Shown: positions 33,313 through 45,624 of the stretch, one piece after another
Position numbering within the stretch: the stretch's first letter is position 1
Layout of the letters: each line of letters starts with the position of its first letter
Origin: Rallus limicola
Lineage: Eukaryota; Chordata; Aves; Gruiformes; Rallidae
Reading direction: 5' to 3'
Length of the DNA stretch: 64,000 nucleotides
Assembly (NCBI GenBank): GCA_022605955.1
Contig: JAKCOZ010000001.1
Span: forward strand, 79,906,520 to 79,970,519
Program-made: the position numbers and the translations under genes
Notes under the pieces: model-generated
The model's input: only the letters and a program-made list of their open reading frames with translations
The model's database searches: none
Told to the model about the DNA's origin: nothing

Positions 33313-36004
33313 AAACTAACATGAAAAATCCTGAAGGGGTCACAAAAACTGAAGGCAATGGTGCCTGGCACATGGTAGCACAGCCACTCTCCCCATGCTA
33401 CAAACACAGGACTGTCACTTCAGAGGGATGTACAGCCCTTTCATTTCTCTGGCTGTCACCATGGCAGCAGAGGGACCATCCTGGAAGCAGCTATCCCCAC
33501 TGACACCCTCCCCATATGAACAGGAGTAGGGGCAACCTACTGTAGGGAACCTGATTTCACCTGGGGAAGGCAAATAGTGAAAAGCTACCCATTTTTCCAC
33601 TTTTAGAGCCTGGCCACTTGGCACAGGGCAGCACCATGCAGGGGCTGGCCATGGGAGGAGAGGTGTGGAGCATCACCTTCTGTGAAGGCTTTGGGGGCCC
33701 GTCTGCTACGTGCCACTGGGATTGAAGCACTTTATTCTTTTATCAAAGAGAATTTGTATTGGACATCTAAACTCCTTTAAAAACAGAGAAGTCTTGATGT
33801 TCTCTGTGTTCGTGGCTGTTTGATGTGGGAACGCTTCAAGGGGCAGGTAGCCCTGGTTTTGCAGCTCCACCTTGCACTGCATGCATCTTCAGGTGTGGAG
33901 GGGCAGGGGAACCCAAGGCTTGTCATGGGGAGCTGGTCTGTGTTGCAACCATCAGCTGGAGGGACAGGGAGCACTTTCGGTTGTCAGAAAGGATGAGTGA
34001 CTGAGTAGAGGCTTCTTTAGAACTCTTAAAGGATCGTGATGAGCCCTTTCCCATGGGAAGACATTACAAAAGCTAGCTTGAGCACCAAGATAGGGAGCTT
34101 GGCTTTCATGCTTCTGGTGACTGTGACTGAAAGCCTTGCTGCCCGTTGGCCCGCTGCAGCTTCCCTCAGCTCAGGCAGCAGCGCATCATTTGGTATTCCT
34201 TTTTATGTACAGGTAATGTGCTCGGTTATACATAAGCACGGCAGGCACAGTCGCAAACTTGAAAGGCCTTGGGCTTGCAAAGCACTGTGGGATGACCAGG
34301 AGGGTGACCCAGTGTTGGTACTTCTTCTTTTGTAGTGCAGAGGTGGGATTTTTATAGGGTTTTACAGTGTCCCACTGGGAGTTTCGTGTTCAGGTATCAC
34401 AGTGCTCCAACCCACAGGTTTAGGTTTGTTGCTTTTTTTTTAACATACTGGTCAGTATATCTAAGCTGTGTAGGAAGAAGGGAGTAGCTCTGGCGGTGCA
34501 GATTTAGGAGATGATCCCACACATGAGAGGGGGCTGGGCAGGAGGCAGTGAGAGATGACTGAATGGGAAGCATGGGAAAGCTCGAATGTGGTTTAGAGGA
34601 AAGGAGGAGGTTGAGCTCTTGGGAGGTAAGGTCAAGCAGGTGGAAAGGACAGATGGGCTAAAATTGCTGTAGGTTTTTGGAAGTGAGCAGAAGAAATTGC
34701 AACTCTATCCAGTGAGCACTTCAGAACCAAAGAAGGGATGAAGTGGGATAGATGGGCTGTGATGGGATTTCAGGGTGAGGAAAGAGAATGCTAATGGCTA
34801 TATCGTGTATGCTTTGCATGTAGGAGAAGCTGGGTACAAGTTGCACTGCATGGAAGTGAGTGGTAATGAGTGGCCAGACATGTCTTCCAGCTGTCAGGAT
34901 TAAAAAAAAAAGGGCTTGGGTGCTGGTTCTGCTGCTGAGCTGTCTGTATCCCGAGGGACTTCGATCTGAAAGCCTTTCCTTGGGAGCTTCATTATCTCCC
35001 CTGTCTTCCCTGCAGTCTCTCATTCTCCACAGTGGGCAGAAGTGACCCCCAAACTCCAGAGACCAGGCTGCATCACCACGGCTTTGTTCTTCCTGTCAGA
35101 CCTACCAACTCCCTGAAGGCTTCTGCCTTTCTGCACAACGTGAGGAAATTAGTTTGCCTAAGGGAAAGGGCATGGTCATCACAAAAACTGTTCCAATGAA
35201 GATGTTTAATTGCAAAGGAGGAAAAAAACATTTGTAAACTCAGTGAATCACCCTGTTTACAACAGAGAAGAGTAAGGAATGATCTGAGAGGAAGCTGACA
35301 TTTTGGAAGTCCGATGGCACAATCTGAGGCATGGGAGACAGAGCTGAGTGTATCAGAGTAGCAGAGGAAGTGGTGGCTTTTAGAGCAATAGCAAGGCAAT
35401 TAACCTGACTTTCCCTATACTTCCTTGGACATCATCTTTCTTTTAAATACCAAACTGTGTCCTGTTTTCCAGCTGCCTTCTCAACCTGGGCCCTCTGCTG
35501 GGCAGAACATTTGCAGTGGGGTTGTGCTGGGGAAGGGGGACCCACAGGGAAGGGCCAATTGCTGCAGTCCAGCAGTGACCTCCTGTCCCCTCAATCCCAT
35601 TAACTAACCTGGCACCTGCTCCCACTTTAACAAGATGGGTGGGGGAGCACCTCCAGCTGGAGCTTTTCTCTCTGCACACAATGCAGTTACCTTTTGGGTT
35701 GTCTGTCTGTTAGTTTGTCTCTGTGTGTTGCATAAGATGCCAGAGGTGCAGCAGTGGCTGGAGCAGTCCTGAGTAGTCAGGGGAGGACTATTGTCACAGG
35801 GACTGCCTGTGCTATGGCAATATTTATAGTCCAGCCCCCGTGCCTTCCTCTGAGTTGCTGCATGAGGAGTGAGAGTGATGGGAGACTTCCAACAAGTGGT
35901 CAGAAGGAGGGGGAATCCATGAAGCAGTCACACCTGGTAAGATATTGGCGGCAGTAGCTGTCTACCTGGTTGCCTACCAATTAAAAAGTATGTCTGTAGT
36001 CCCA

Positions 36005-36200
36005 TAGGATGTTCTGCAGTAATAATTAATAATGATTACACAGTGATAATACAATGGTTATGCTAATAGTTCTATCAACCTGTATGTAAAGAGAGATGAA
36101 CCAATATTATGAATGTAACAGTAACTATGCGAAGAGCAATCTTAATGACAGGAGTATCACATATAGTAAATATGCTGATGTTGTTTGTAGTAAACAGTAT
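36005..36200. other. AT-rich stretch with repeated homeodomain-type cores
   Basis: TAATAATTAATAATGATTACAC, GTGATAATACAATGG and GCTAATAG lie close together. TAAT/ATTA cores are dense, but AT-rich DNA produces them by chance, so this is weak. Confidence 0.25.
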
Positions 36201-38954
36201 AGTTCCTCGCCTTCTATAATCAGTCTTTGCAGTTTCCCTGCAATTAACTTGCAATGTTTCAGTCCTGCTCTTCTCTTTCCCCCTCAACTCCCCTGCCCCC
36301 AGCTGCATAGAGGTGCTTCAGGATTCATGGCTTCCAAGTCAAGCAGGAAACCATGCTGGGTCTGAGTAGATGCCCATTAACATGCATAATAAACCCTATA
36401 GTAGAGACCTGGGCACCCATTGCAGAGAGGTGCTCAGCACAGCTGCAAACTCAGGGTTTGGAGCACTTTGCCTGGATCCCTGATTTCATTGCTGTTTCAT
36501 TTCCTTGCACTATGTCACATGGAAATAGTGAGGAGGATGGATAAGGAGATATTCAGCTGGCTTAGATTATGGCATCCATTTGCTCAAGGCACCTTGTTAC
36601 TCAAGGCATGCACGCTTGAGTCACAACAGCTGTGTGAGGAAACTCCGCTTCCTCGGAGCAGCTGAAGAGAGCACAGAGTTAGTAGAGCAGCAACCCCTGC
36701 TGTGTGCTGCATACTCACTTCTCCTACAGTGACATCCAGGAAGAATTTAGAGCTGCTCTGCATTTTTGGGGGACATGGTCTGCAGCTACTGATGCTCTCT
36801 TAGGGTGCTGACAACCAAAGGTGACAGCAGGAAACTCTGGGGTTAGTGATATCATAAGCTCTTAGAAAAAGCAGGGGAAGCAGGGGTTAATGGCAGGGAG
36901 ATCTTTCAAAGCTGTACTAAGCAAGTCACCAGTTACAGCTGGAATGAAGGGCTGCTGACAGGGAGAGTAAAGCAGTTGTTGGGGAGGCTAGTTACTATTT
37001 CAAGACTCTCCTCCTCAGCAGAAACCTAGGAAGGAGATGTTAGATTCAGAAATTCAATGAGAAGGGATGCGTGCTGGCTGGGGAGCAGCTTGTTACCCAT
37101 GGACTGCAACATATAGAGGACATTAAGGTTTTCTCAGGCACAAGTGGTTATGCTCTGCCGAAGAGGATGCAGCGTGCGGTAAGCTGATCAATTAGGCTGG
37201 GTGTACTGGTGTGATAATAAAGGGACAAGGTATCCTTGGGTTGAGGAAGAAACCTCAGGAGTGTAATTTCAGGCAAGAGATGATACAGCCTGGACCATGC
37301 TGTAGGGCAGATAGCTCTGCCTGGAAACCCAGCCTTTGTTCTTGGCCTAACAAGTTATACCTGTTGGGGAGCAGCAACAGCAGGCGCTAACTGTGGGCCT
37401 GGAACTTCACAGGGCTTATTAAAGTCATGGTGTGAGTCATGGCCAGGGTGGTTGTCGGAGATCCAAGGAGCATTGTGACATCACAGGTATGTACAAACTT
37501 GGTGTCCGTTGCTACCAGATGGTGGAAGCTGCTGTGTCAAGGTGTCTCAAGGATATGGGGTGTCTCTTATGCTGGTGCTTCTATGGGGTGCTTTCTTAAG
37601 AGTATGTGCTGATGTTATAGTTCAATTACTTGGGAGGTGCTAATAGTGGTAAATCAGATTAGACTTTGGTGAAACACTGGTTTGGCAGCGTTACTGAAAG
37701 ACCACTTCTGTTAGTACTGTCTGGAAAGGTTGGAGGGCATACTGCGTTTGTAATAATGTCTCCCTTCTTTAGGGCCTGGGAGTTTGAGTCAAGTATGTAA
37801 ACCCTGTACTTAAACAACCCAGCCAGCTCTCTTTACAAAATTCGGTTGTGCAAACGTTTCTCCAAGTGCAATTACCTTTGGCAGTTGTGTTACTATTAAT
37901 CTGTAAAATTCTGTATATGGCCAGCTCAGCAAAATCTTTAGGAACGCTTCAGGCCTTTCCATGGGCAGAAGCGGCCTTGTGGCCTGCTGGAGGAACACAA
38001 AAGTGTCCTCAATGGTTGTCTTTATTCTTTGAAGATCAGCGTTGCAGGTGTGAAGTGCTGGAAAGACCATGTGCAGTGGTAACCTGGAGTCTGTTAGCTA
38101 AGAAGCTAAAGCGTGTGCCTTCCTGGTTTAATTCTAAAGATTTTAGCCCAGTATCCATGCCTGCTTTGGAGAGGATGCCTTTGTTTTTCTGGAGAGCTTA
38201 CAATTCCCTTGTACCTTGTCTTAAAACATTGCATAGGGTTTGCTGCTGGCACTGCACCTGGCCCCGTAAAGGTGCCTGTGTGTCCCTTAGTACTGGTACC
38301 ATTTGCCTTTATTTAAAGCCAAAGCACGAGGGCCTGGGACTGACACCACTGTGCAAGTGGGACAGCTAGGGACAAACTCACTGCTCGGTGGTGCCAGTTC
38401 CCATGCTGTTCACAAGCAAAACTTGTTTCAGTCTTTCCTGTGGCCAAACCTTAGTGCATGGCCCAGGCCACATTGTAAAAAGTACGGCCTATGCAAGCAT
38501 AGGGCAAACCTCTCTACGCCTCACTTGGTCCCACTGAAGAAGTAAAGGATGTGGTGGAGCAAGTCCAGAGTAAAAGGACAGCTTGTATCCAGAAGAAAAA
38601 ACAAAAGGGGTGGGGTAGTGAGGAGGAGGTAGGAGAGTGGGGTGCTGAAGGGAAAGAGAAAGCAAAATTGCACACTCAGGTTTTGCTCTCCTTCCCATTT
38701 CCCATTTTTCCCTGTTTAAAACTGTGTCAAATACCTCTGCATCTGTTCCTCTCCCCTCTCCCAAATCTCATCTCTCTTCAGAGCTTTGGCTTTAAATATG
38801 CACACATATATGCAATTAAATGCAGGCTTTGACTTTTCGTCTGGGAAACTGGAGGGATAAGGTGAGCTAAGCTTTTAATTACGAGTACCCATTCTGGGAG
38901 GCAGGGAATTCAAGCTGCAGTAGATGCTGTGGTGCTGCTTAATCCTGTCTTACA

Positions 38955-38981
38955 GGGAAGGGGGGGGAGGGCGGGGGGGGG
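38955..38981 (+). repeat. Strong G-quadruplex-forming sequence
   Basis: Four G runs with loops of one or two bases: G3 (38955-38957), AA, G8 (38960-38967), A, G3 (38969-38971), C, G9 (38973-38981). This satisfies the G3+N1-7 rule and short loops favour a stable parallel fold. There is no gene context to give it a role. Confidence 0.85.
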
Positions 38982-39851
38982 AGCCCCAAACCATCAGTCT
39001 TCTGGAGGAAAAGATTTCCTGAATATAAATATTGTTTCTTTTGCTTTTCCTTTTTTCACCTTCCTCTTTCCATTTTTTTCTTTTGTGGGAAGTGGAAGCT
39101 AGGTGTTAAATGCTGAGGGTTTGATTGTGGCTTTTATTAAGGTGGAAATGTTAATGTGCAGCTCTGGCCCCTAGGATGAAGCTGTTTGTGCTAGGGTTTT
39201 TTTGTTTGTTTTGATTTTTGCCTTTTCTCCTCTCTGTATTTCTCTTTTAGAGCAGACATAATGGGCTAGGTTTGTCTAGGCTGTTTTGTCCACTGACGTG
39301 GCTGGAGTTTCACCACAGACTCCTTTTGCCCTAAGTGATTTTCTTAATGGGGAGGTGAACAGTGTAGGAGTTTAGTGGCATTCCTTCCAAAACAAGCACA
39401 GTTGGAGTTGTTTGGGAAGAAAAGAAAAAGAAAAAAGGAAAAAATAAACCCAACAAAAAAATGTTAGTTTGTCCTACAAATAAATCACCAACATTTTTTC
39501 CAGTGTTACCAGCAGATAAAATTGTTCCTCTTAGCTCGCTGCAGGCCAGATATGATCCATGTTCCAATCTGATTTACACCAGTCTCTGATGGGTTTTTTT
39601 TTTTCTTTTTCCTCATCTCCCTCTCCCTAGTTCCTTTCAGGATTTGTCCATGTGCTTTAGGATCAGTAAATCTTTGCCTTGCAATGCAAATGGAAAGACA
39701 CTACAAAGACAGGATCAGGCCAGAAAACTGTTAGGTATGGGTATGAGTCCCAGGCAGTGGCCTGTCTGCAGAAGAAAAGCAGAACAGAAAGTGAGGTGTG
39801 AATGTTTTTCAGAATTGTATCATCTTGGCCTTCTCGCTGGAAGGATTCACA

Positions 39852-40061
39852 TCACACAGAGTCACAGAAGGGCCTCTAGAGATCTAGACATCTAGTCCAA
39901 CCCCTCTGCCAGAGCAGAATCACTTAGAGTAGGCTGCACAGGACAGTGTCCAGGTGGGTTTTGAATATCTCCAGATGGAGACTCCACAACTTCTCTGGGC
40001 AGCCTGTGCCAGTGCTCTCTCACCCTCGCAGTGAAGAAGTTCCTCCTCATGTTTAGGTGGA
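39852..40061 (-). mobile_element. CR1 copy A, 3' part, minus strand
   Basis: On the minus strand this is a CR1 3' end: terminus at TCACACAGAGTCACAGAAGG, the GAGTCCAACC-like UTR text, and the ORF2 C-terminal signature RRNFFTARVREHWHRLPREV. The frame breaks soon after VESPSG. The homology stops at GTTTAGGTGGAA, in the middle of a stretch that CR1 elements normally continue with CTTCCTGTG-type sequence. That continuation is found at 40671, beyond copy B, which means copy A was split by an insertion. Confidence 0.92.
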
Positions 40062-40517
40062 ATAGAATCATACAATTTTTTAGGTTGGAAAAAACCTTCA
40101 AGATCGAGTCCAACCTTCTGTTCAGCCCTACTAGGTCCAACACTAGACCATGTCACCAAGTGCAGCATCTACTCTTCTTTTAAATGCCTCCAGGGATGAT
40201 GACTGAACCACCTCCCTGTGCAGCCTGTTACAATATCTAACAAACCTTTCAGTAATTAAATTTTCCCTAATATCCAACCTAAACTTCCCCTGATGCAATA
40301 TCAGGATGCTTCCCTGTCACTAGGTACCAGGGAGAAGAGACCAACCCCTGCTTTGCTACAACTACCTTTTAGGTAGTTTTAGAGAGCGATGAGGTCTCCC
40401 CTCAGTCTCCTTTTCTCTAAACTAAACAACCCCATCTCCCTCAGCTGCTCCTCATAAGATTTGTCTTCTAAACCCGTCACCAGCTTTGTAGGCCCTCTCT
40501 GGATGTGCTCAAGCATC
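40062..40517 (-). mobile_element. CR1 copy B, nested in copy A, minus strand
   Basis: A second CR1 in the same orientation begins with TAGAATCATACAATTTTTTAGGTTGG, the usual 3' end, and continues for about 455 bp through TCTAACAAACC..., AACTTCCCCTGATGCAATATC and GATGAGGTCTCCCCTCAGTCTCC to CTGGATGTGCTCAAGC. It comes from a different subfamily from copy A, with an 'AACACTAGACCATGTCACCAAGTGC' section that copy A lacks. ORF2 remnants are broken by many stops. Being inside copy A, it inserted later. Confidence 0.9.
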
Positions 40518-40670
40518 ATAAGTACACCCATCTATTCCAGCACTCCAGTCACGTGAATCCTCCCACCACAACTTCCATGATGGTAGTTATATTGTATCCC
40601 CCCCCCTCCGCACAATGGTATAGATGCACTTCAGTTGAGCTAATGGACCTGGCATGTTTTTGAAGGGAGA
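40518..40670. other. Unassigned segment inside the CR1 nest
   Basis: About 150 bp between copy B and the continuation of copy A, including a C9 run at about 40599-40607. It may be the decayed 5' part of copy B, filler DNA, or another small insertion. I could not align it to CR1 by eye. Confidence 0.4.
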
Positions 40671-40722
40671 GGGGAACTTACTATATTTAAGTTTATGCCC
40701 ATTATCTCTTGTCCTGTCATCT
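40671..40722 (-). mobile_element. CR1 copy A, continuation
   Basis: GGAACTTACTATATTTAAGTTTATGCCCATTATCTCTTGTCCTGTCA matches the stretch that follows GTTTAGGTGGAA in CR1 (reverse orientation: 'ggaacttcctgtgttccagtttgtgcccattgcctcttgtcctgtca'). It is the remainder of copy A, truncated at about 40722. Confidence 0.8.
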
Positions 40723-42080
40723 TTTGTTCCTGTCCCTCATACCCCAGCCTGCGCCAGGGCCGTGCCAGTCAAAGCCTGCTCCCTCTTGAAGCTGTTCATA
40801 GGCTATTTTCTGCAGCATGACTTCCTCTGGCTTGCACTGGAGCCTCTGTCTCTCCAACTTTGGTTCAGGCAATTCCTTCCAAACTTTCCTGCTCCCTTCT
40901 TTTCTTTAGGTTAAATAGTTCGGTGACAGTGTGAAGCTATTGCACCTGAGGATGCTGGTAAAAGCAGAAGGAAGAGGTCTTGCCTTCTGTAAATGAGTGT
41001 CAATTACTCTTGTAGGGATACTTTGCAAAGAAGAGCTTGAGGTGCCATGCATAAGTTATGCCACAGGGACATAACTTTCTTCACATCTTGTCAATGTTTG
41101 TATTACACTTTGCTGAAACTTCTTTACATCCTTTAAAGAGGATGTAGTCAGGGCTGAATTTAGTAGAAGCCTGGCTGAGAATGGGGTCGAGGTGTCAGCT
41201 GTGAGTTCAGAGGGCAAGTTAGTCAACAGTATTGCATAGTTCTTGCTTCCATGTTTCTTTCCATGCTTCAAGCGAAGCTGGCCTAACAATGGCTTTTCAG
41301 ACGGAATGCTTCTTTGGATTTGAATACCTCCATCTGAACCAGCTCATCTTCTGGATGGGTTTCTGCCTGGTACCTCCAAACAGCCTTCTGCTATGGACTG
41401 TGACTCTATGCTGCACAATAGCTGAGGCCTTTGCATAACCTGCTGTTAACTAGGAGACTTGTCTGTCTTACTTATATGGAAAGCCTATAAATTTTGTTAC
41501 TGCCTCTGAATATCCTTTGTATTACCATCATGACCCCTCTGATTAATTTCCACAATGCAGCTTTGCCAGGTAGACCTCAGTAACCTTCTAGCTGACCTCC
41601 CTAACCTGCTGTTCCTCACAGGGTTCCCGCTATTAAGAGTTGAATAATCCAACCAAACCTGCCACCTTAAAACAGATTTGTGAAGTGGCACAGCTTTGAC
41701 ATACAATATGAACTTCCTTCTCCAAAAATACCACTTGCACAAAACCTTTTATTTCTTGGCCCCAGCTCTTCTTTAAAATGCTGTTCTTCCTTTCCTTGAC
41801 TTTCTTGACTTGGAAAGCTGATACCGTGTCTGTATGGCTACAGCGTGAGTTATCTGGGATAAAGGAAGAGTGCCCCAAACTATGTGGAGTTCAGTTTAGG
41901 ATTTAAAAGTCTGTATTAAGTCCTTTGCTTTAGTCAGATTTCCTGTGTGACTTCAGTCAAGTGGGAGGCGTAATGAGGAATTTGGTGGTTGCTTAATGAA
42001 ATGTGATCCGTAGGGATCTGGGCCGCCAACTTGTGCATATGCAGAGAAGTCACTTGAAAAACTAATATATTCTTTAGCTC

Positions 42081-42097
42081 AAAATAAATAAATAAAT
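42081..42097 (+). repeat. (AAAT)n microsatellite
   Basis: About four AAAT units. Confidence 0.8.
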
Positions 42098-43259
42098 TTA
42101 TGGGCTTCTCGAGAACACTTGAAATCCCGGAGGAGCTACTTGTACCCTTTGTGAATCTCTTACTGCTGCTTAGTCTCTAGGCAAATGCAAAGTCCCGTGG
42201 TGAATTCTGCTTTCGGTCTTCACGGTTACCTTATTTCACCTGACTTGTACGCCGCCATTAAGAGCCGTGCCCTGCTTCCCAGAGGCACTGCAAGGGGACA
42301 CGTCCGAGGTCTTTCTCTGGCTACTGTGGTGCCTGGCCGGGGCAAGAGAGAGGGATTCCACAGGTGGGTGTTACAGGGGTTCCCTGTCCCCTCACAGGCA
42401 CCCGCGATGGTTGGATTTGTGTGGTGATGTTGTGGGCAGGGTCATCTTGTTTCTGTTTTCACCCGAGGGTGTGTTTCATGCTGCCCCCTCCACTGGCCCT
42501 TCAGCAGGTGGGCAGAATGTCAGCCCAGGGTGAGGTTTTCTTGGTCGGTTTTGCTGATCCTGAGGGAAGGGGCTCTGTGAACAGACAACGGGAATGAATG
42601 CAGTTTGTGTCGGTGCCCAGTTTTGCTTGACATTTAAATGCACTCTGTGAGCCATCACTGGGCAGAGCTGAGCCATAGAGACTGTGGAGGTCTGAGGCAG
42701 CGACCTTAATCTGCTGGTTTGCTGCTTCCCTCCTCCTCCAACCTTCCCATCTCCTTCTGAGAGGCTCCTGTGAAGAAGCTCAGCACAGTCGTGCCAGATT
42801 AAGTGTTCTGACCACTACTGTAACCTGCATTTCAAACCACCTTCAAAGCAGACAGTAGCTCTGGAGAAGGTATTCTAGTTTACGTATCAAAGCATTATGG
42901 GAAGGGAGTGCTGGAAAGAAGGAAAAAGATGTCAGTAAAGAAACATGCTGGAGAAGGGAGAAGCAAAAAGAAAGGGAGCATTCAGTTTTCAGTTTAAGTT
43001 GATTTTTGGGGCTTTTTTGTCAACTCAAAATACCTGGGCTGTGGACTTGCCTTTAAGATGGTGTGGAAAGGTGAGGCTAAACAACACAGTACAGCACGGG
43101 GGTATGTCTGAGAGAAGCATTTATTTAAGACAATTGTGATCAAATATTCATCAACACTCTCTCCCTCCATCCCACTACAGCTTCTTTCTCGCTTCTCTCA
43201 GCTGGAAAAGACTTCAGAGTGAAAGAGGGAGCAGCACTTAAATGCTTATTTATGTTGTC

Positions 43260-43450
43260 ATTTCTAGGCATTTTATCAGGTCTCTAATGAAATAGATTTT
43301 CTCTCAAGAGGTGCATATTTTCTGAGCCAGAGGGGGAGAGTGCTACGGATTGCTGAAAAGTCTGCCCACATTCAATACATTTGTTGCATTATTAATGATG
43401 ATAAAAGCAAGAGGTTATAAACATTTTCTTTTCTAAATACTAATTGCAGC
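43260..43450. other. Candidate conserved non-coding element
   Basis: Contains GCATTTTATCAGGTCTCTAATGAAATAG, GTTGCATTATTAATGATGATAAAAGC and GAGGTTATAAACA. A cluster of homeodomain-type cores lies in otherwise unique DNA. Inference only. Confidence 0.3.
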
Positions 43451-43463
43451 TGACCTTAGCTTT

Positions 43464-43475
43464 AAAAAAAAAAAA
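43464..43475 (+). repeat. A12 homopolymer followed by purine tract
   Basis: Twelve A residues, then a GA/G-rich stretch to about 43510. Confidence 0.9.
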
Positions 43476-43529
43476 GAGAAGGGGGGGAGAGGGTGGTGGA
43501 GCAGGGGAAGCACAAACAAACCCAATGAA

Positions 43530-43930
43530 CCCAAAATGTAACTGTCAGGGCAAAACTCCTTTCTTGACAATCCCCAATGCTTTCACATATATCATTTCTA
43601 AGAGCACTGCCAGAGCCAAACCATTTGGGACTAGAATTATAGCAGAGATTAGCAGGATTCTGTTCCAAGAATATCTTTATGGTGATCACTTGTCACTTGT
43701 CATTACAAATAAATCCTATTGGTCTTCTTCCTTCGGTCTCATCCTTGGCTTGCTTACACTTGAGAAATCATTCTTCTCGGCCCTTTTTCCAGTGAGCAAA
43801 ATTCAAGTCGCTTCTCTGAACGGCTGCTGGTTTATCCTGATTCAACGCTGCCGCAGGGGAGGCGGGGGAGGGATAGGTGCAGGAATTTTTAATGCCCCTT
43901 TTTCATCAGCTGCTGGTAAAATGTGTTTTC
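43530..43930. other. Candidate conserved element within a long open frame
   Basis: The plus frame 43444-43935 is open for 163 codons, but its first part is a homopolymer and purine tract and its product shows no known domain. The DNA itself looks like a conserved element: CTTGACAATCCC, GATTAGCAGGATTCTG, GTGATCACTTGTCACTTGTCATTAC (two TGTCA/CACTTGTC repeats) and ACAAATAAATCCTATTGG. I favour non-coding regulatory DNA over an exon. Confidence 0.28.
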
Positions 43931-45624
43931 ATTAGTGGTGTCAGGACATGGGGCACTTCTGTGGTATCACGTGGGACAGCAGCGCGTACCTGAAGGCTCA
44001 GGCAGGTAACCTTATATCCCATTGCCTCCAACAGAATGGAGGTGGGTTTTGTTCTGTGTCACAACCGCACTCAGAGCGTTCCACCAAAGTGAGATTCCTG
44101 TGACGCTCTGTGGTTGTTCACACACATGCAGCAAGGGACAGTCTGAGCAAAATAGCAGGAAAACAAAGACCTGAAGAAATAAAGCTGCCTTTTCAGATTC
44201 CTGCATCGGGTCAGGGAATACCTGGTAGGAGAACTCAGACATCCTGAGCCTTGCAGTGCTGTCCCATCTAGTGAACCCCACATTCCTTCTCTTGGATATG
44301 AATATAAGCAGGGCTCTGGACAGGGCAGTTAATAATTAGACCATCTGCTTCCCAGATGCTGGTGGTGCTCTTGTTCGGAGCAGCGTGAGGTGTATTCTAC
44401 GGGTTTAATTCACCACAGCTGTAATGAAACCCACTGAGTTTTTATGGGAGATGCTGAGAGCAGATCAACATGTCCTAGGTCTAAGCAGCAGAAATGGAAT
44501 TGGAAGCAATTAAGGATGATATTGTACCTTTACGTGAACGTTTCAAGTGGTGTATCAATATGAACCTTCAGAATGATTCAGGGCTGAACAGAGTTGCCCA
44601 CAGACTTCTGTTGCTTTCTCTGGAACTTTAAAAGAGTGCTAAGCATTGGAGCTTAGGCTGGTGTTTGGACACACTTTAAAAACTGAACACGTTCACTAAT
44701 ATGTTGGCTTTGTTTGCAACAGAATGCCTTATTTCTATTTATTATTTCGCTCATTTATTATTTATATTACAGTAACAGCTAGAGGCCTCTTTCTGCTAGG
44801 TGTCATACAGATTCTTTGTAGGAGGAAAGTTTGTCTCCTAATACTCTGCTGGAGAAGTGGGTGTGTTTTCAAAGGCAGCGGCAAATCACTTGCAGAATTT
44901 GGAAAACGACCTGGCTCTCTTGAGTCCTGGCTTCTTGGCTTGACCAGTGCCCCTCGCAAACAGCTATATGAAACAAAGCTATTGCTCCTGTTTGTCATGA
45001 AGCCTTTAACTTAAATTGATGCTGAATGGGAGCCTCTAAATACATCAAACAACTAGCTTTCTGTTTGGATGGAGGGAAGGTCTTGCTGTAATATATTGCA
45101 CATCTGAAGAGGACTGCACTGCCTGAAGCCTCTCAATTTTTTCTTTCTGGAGCCTAAGCTGGCATTTCATGTGCTTTCCTCATGGCAGAAATTTGGAGCT
45201 CTTGCTTAGGTTATCTTCTTTGTACAACATGTTGTCCACATTGCATGAGGTACCAGGGGAATCTCCCCCAGATGTGCAAGTTAAAAACTAAGGGTTTTGA
45301 TGGCCGCTTGTCTCCCTTATCTCAGAGTTTAAAAGCAGGCAGTCAGAAAGGGACCAAACCCTTGGGGATTCACATTTGCTTTCATTAGGATAATTAAAGA
45401 ACAGAATAAGCAGAACAGACTGGCTTGCCCATTTTAAGATGCAAATGAGGGATTCTGTGAATGGTGTTTTGGAGTCAGTTTCCCTTCACACTTATGCAAA
45501 GAAATAAAACATCCATTTGAAACATAATGGGATCACCTGAGCATCTTTGATTAAATGAGTTTTCTACCCTCAGACATAGGTGACTTACCGTGGTCTTTAT
45601 ATACTTTTTCCACTTGGCTGTTTG

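Larger units (their letters stand above)
29083..39851. other. Unique non-coding DNA, long gene-free stretch
   Basis: About 10.8 kb with no recognisable gene, CR1 or LTR. Items listed separately are a pyrimidine tract (29540-29620), a likely conserved block (29630-29840), a 10-bp-arm inverted repeat (33288-33312), two G-rich tracts (32856-32870 and 38955-38981), and an AT-rich homeodomain-motif stretch (36005-36200). The plus open frame at 37848-38369 (173 codons) and the short exon-like interval near 31189-31308 are discussed under rejected items. Elsewhere I see nothing I can name. Confidence 0.65.
40723..45624. other. Unique non-coding DNA
   Basis: No gene was recognised. Listed separately: an (AAAT)n repeat (42081-42097), likely conserved blocks at 43260-43450 and 43530-43930, and an A12 run (43464-43475). 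The minus frame at 41056-41289 and the plus frames at 42185-42597 have no known domain. Confidence 0.65.

Noticed and set aside
37848..38369. 173-codon plus-strand open frame with a hydrophobic N-terminus
   Set aside because: LAVVLLLIC near the start resembles a signal peptide, but the first codon region is not supported by a promoter or splice context and the rest shows no known family. Length fits chance.
38820..38940. Possible further antisense MIR (GTCTGGGAAACTGGAGG ... GGAGGCAGGGAATTCAAGC)
   Set aside because: Only two short blocks match and their spacing is wrong.
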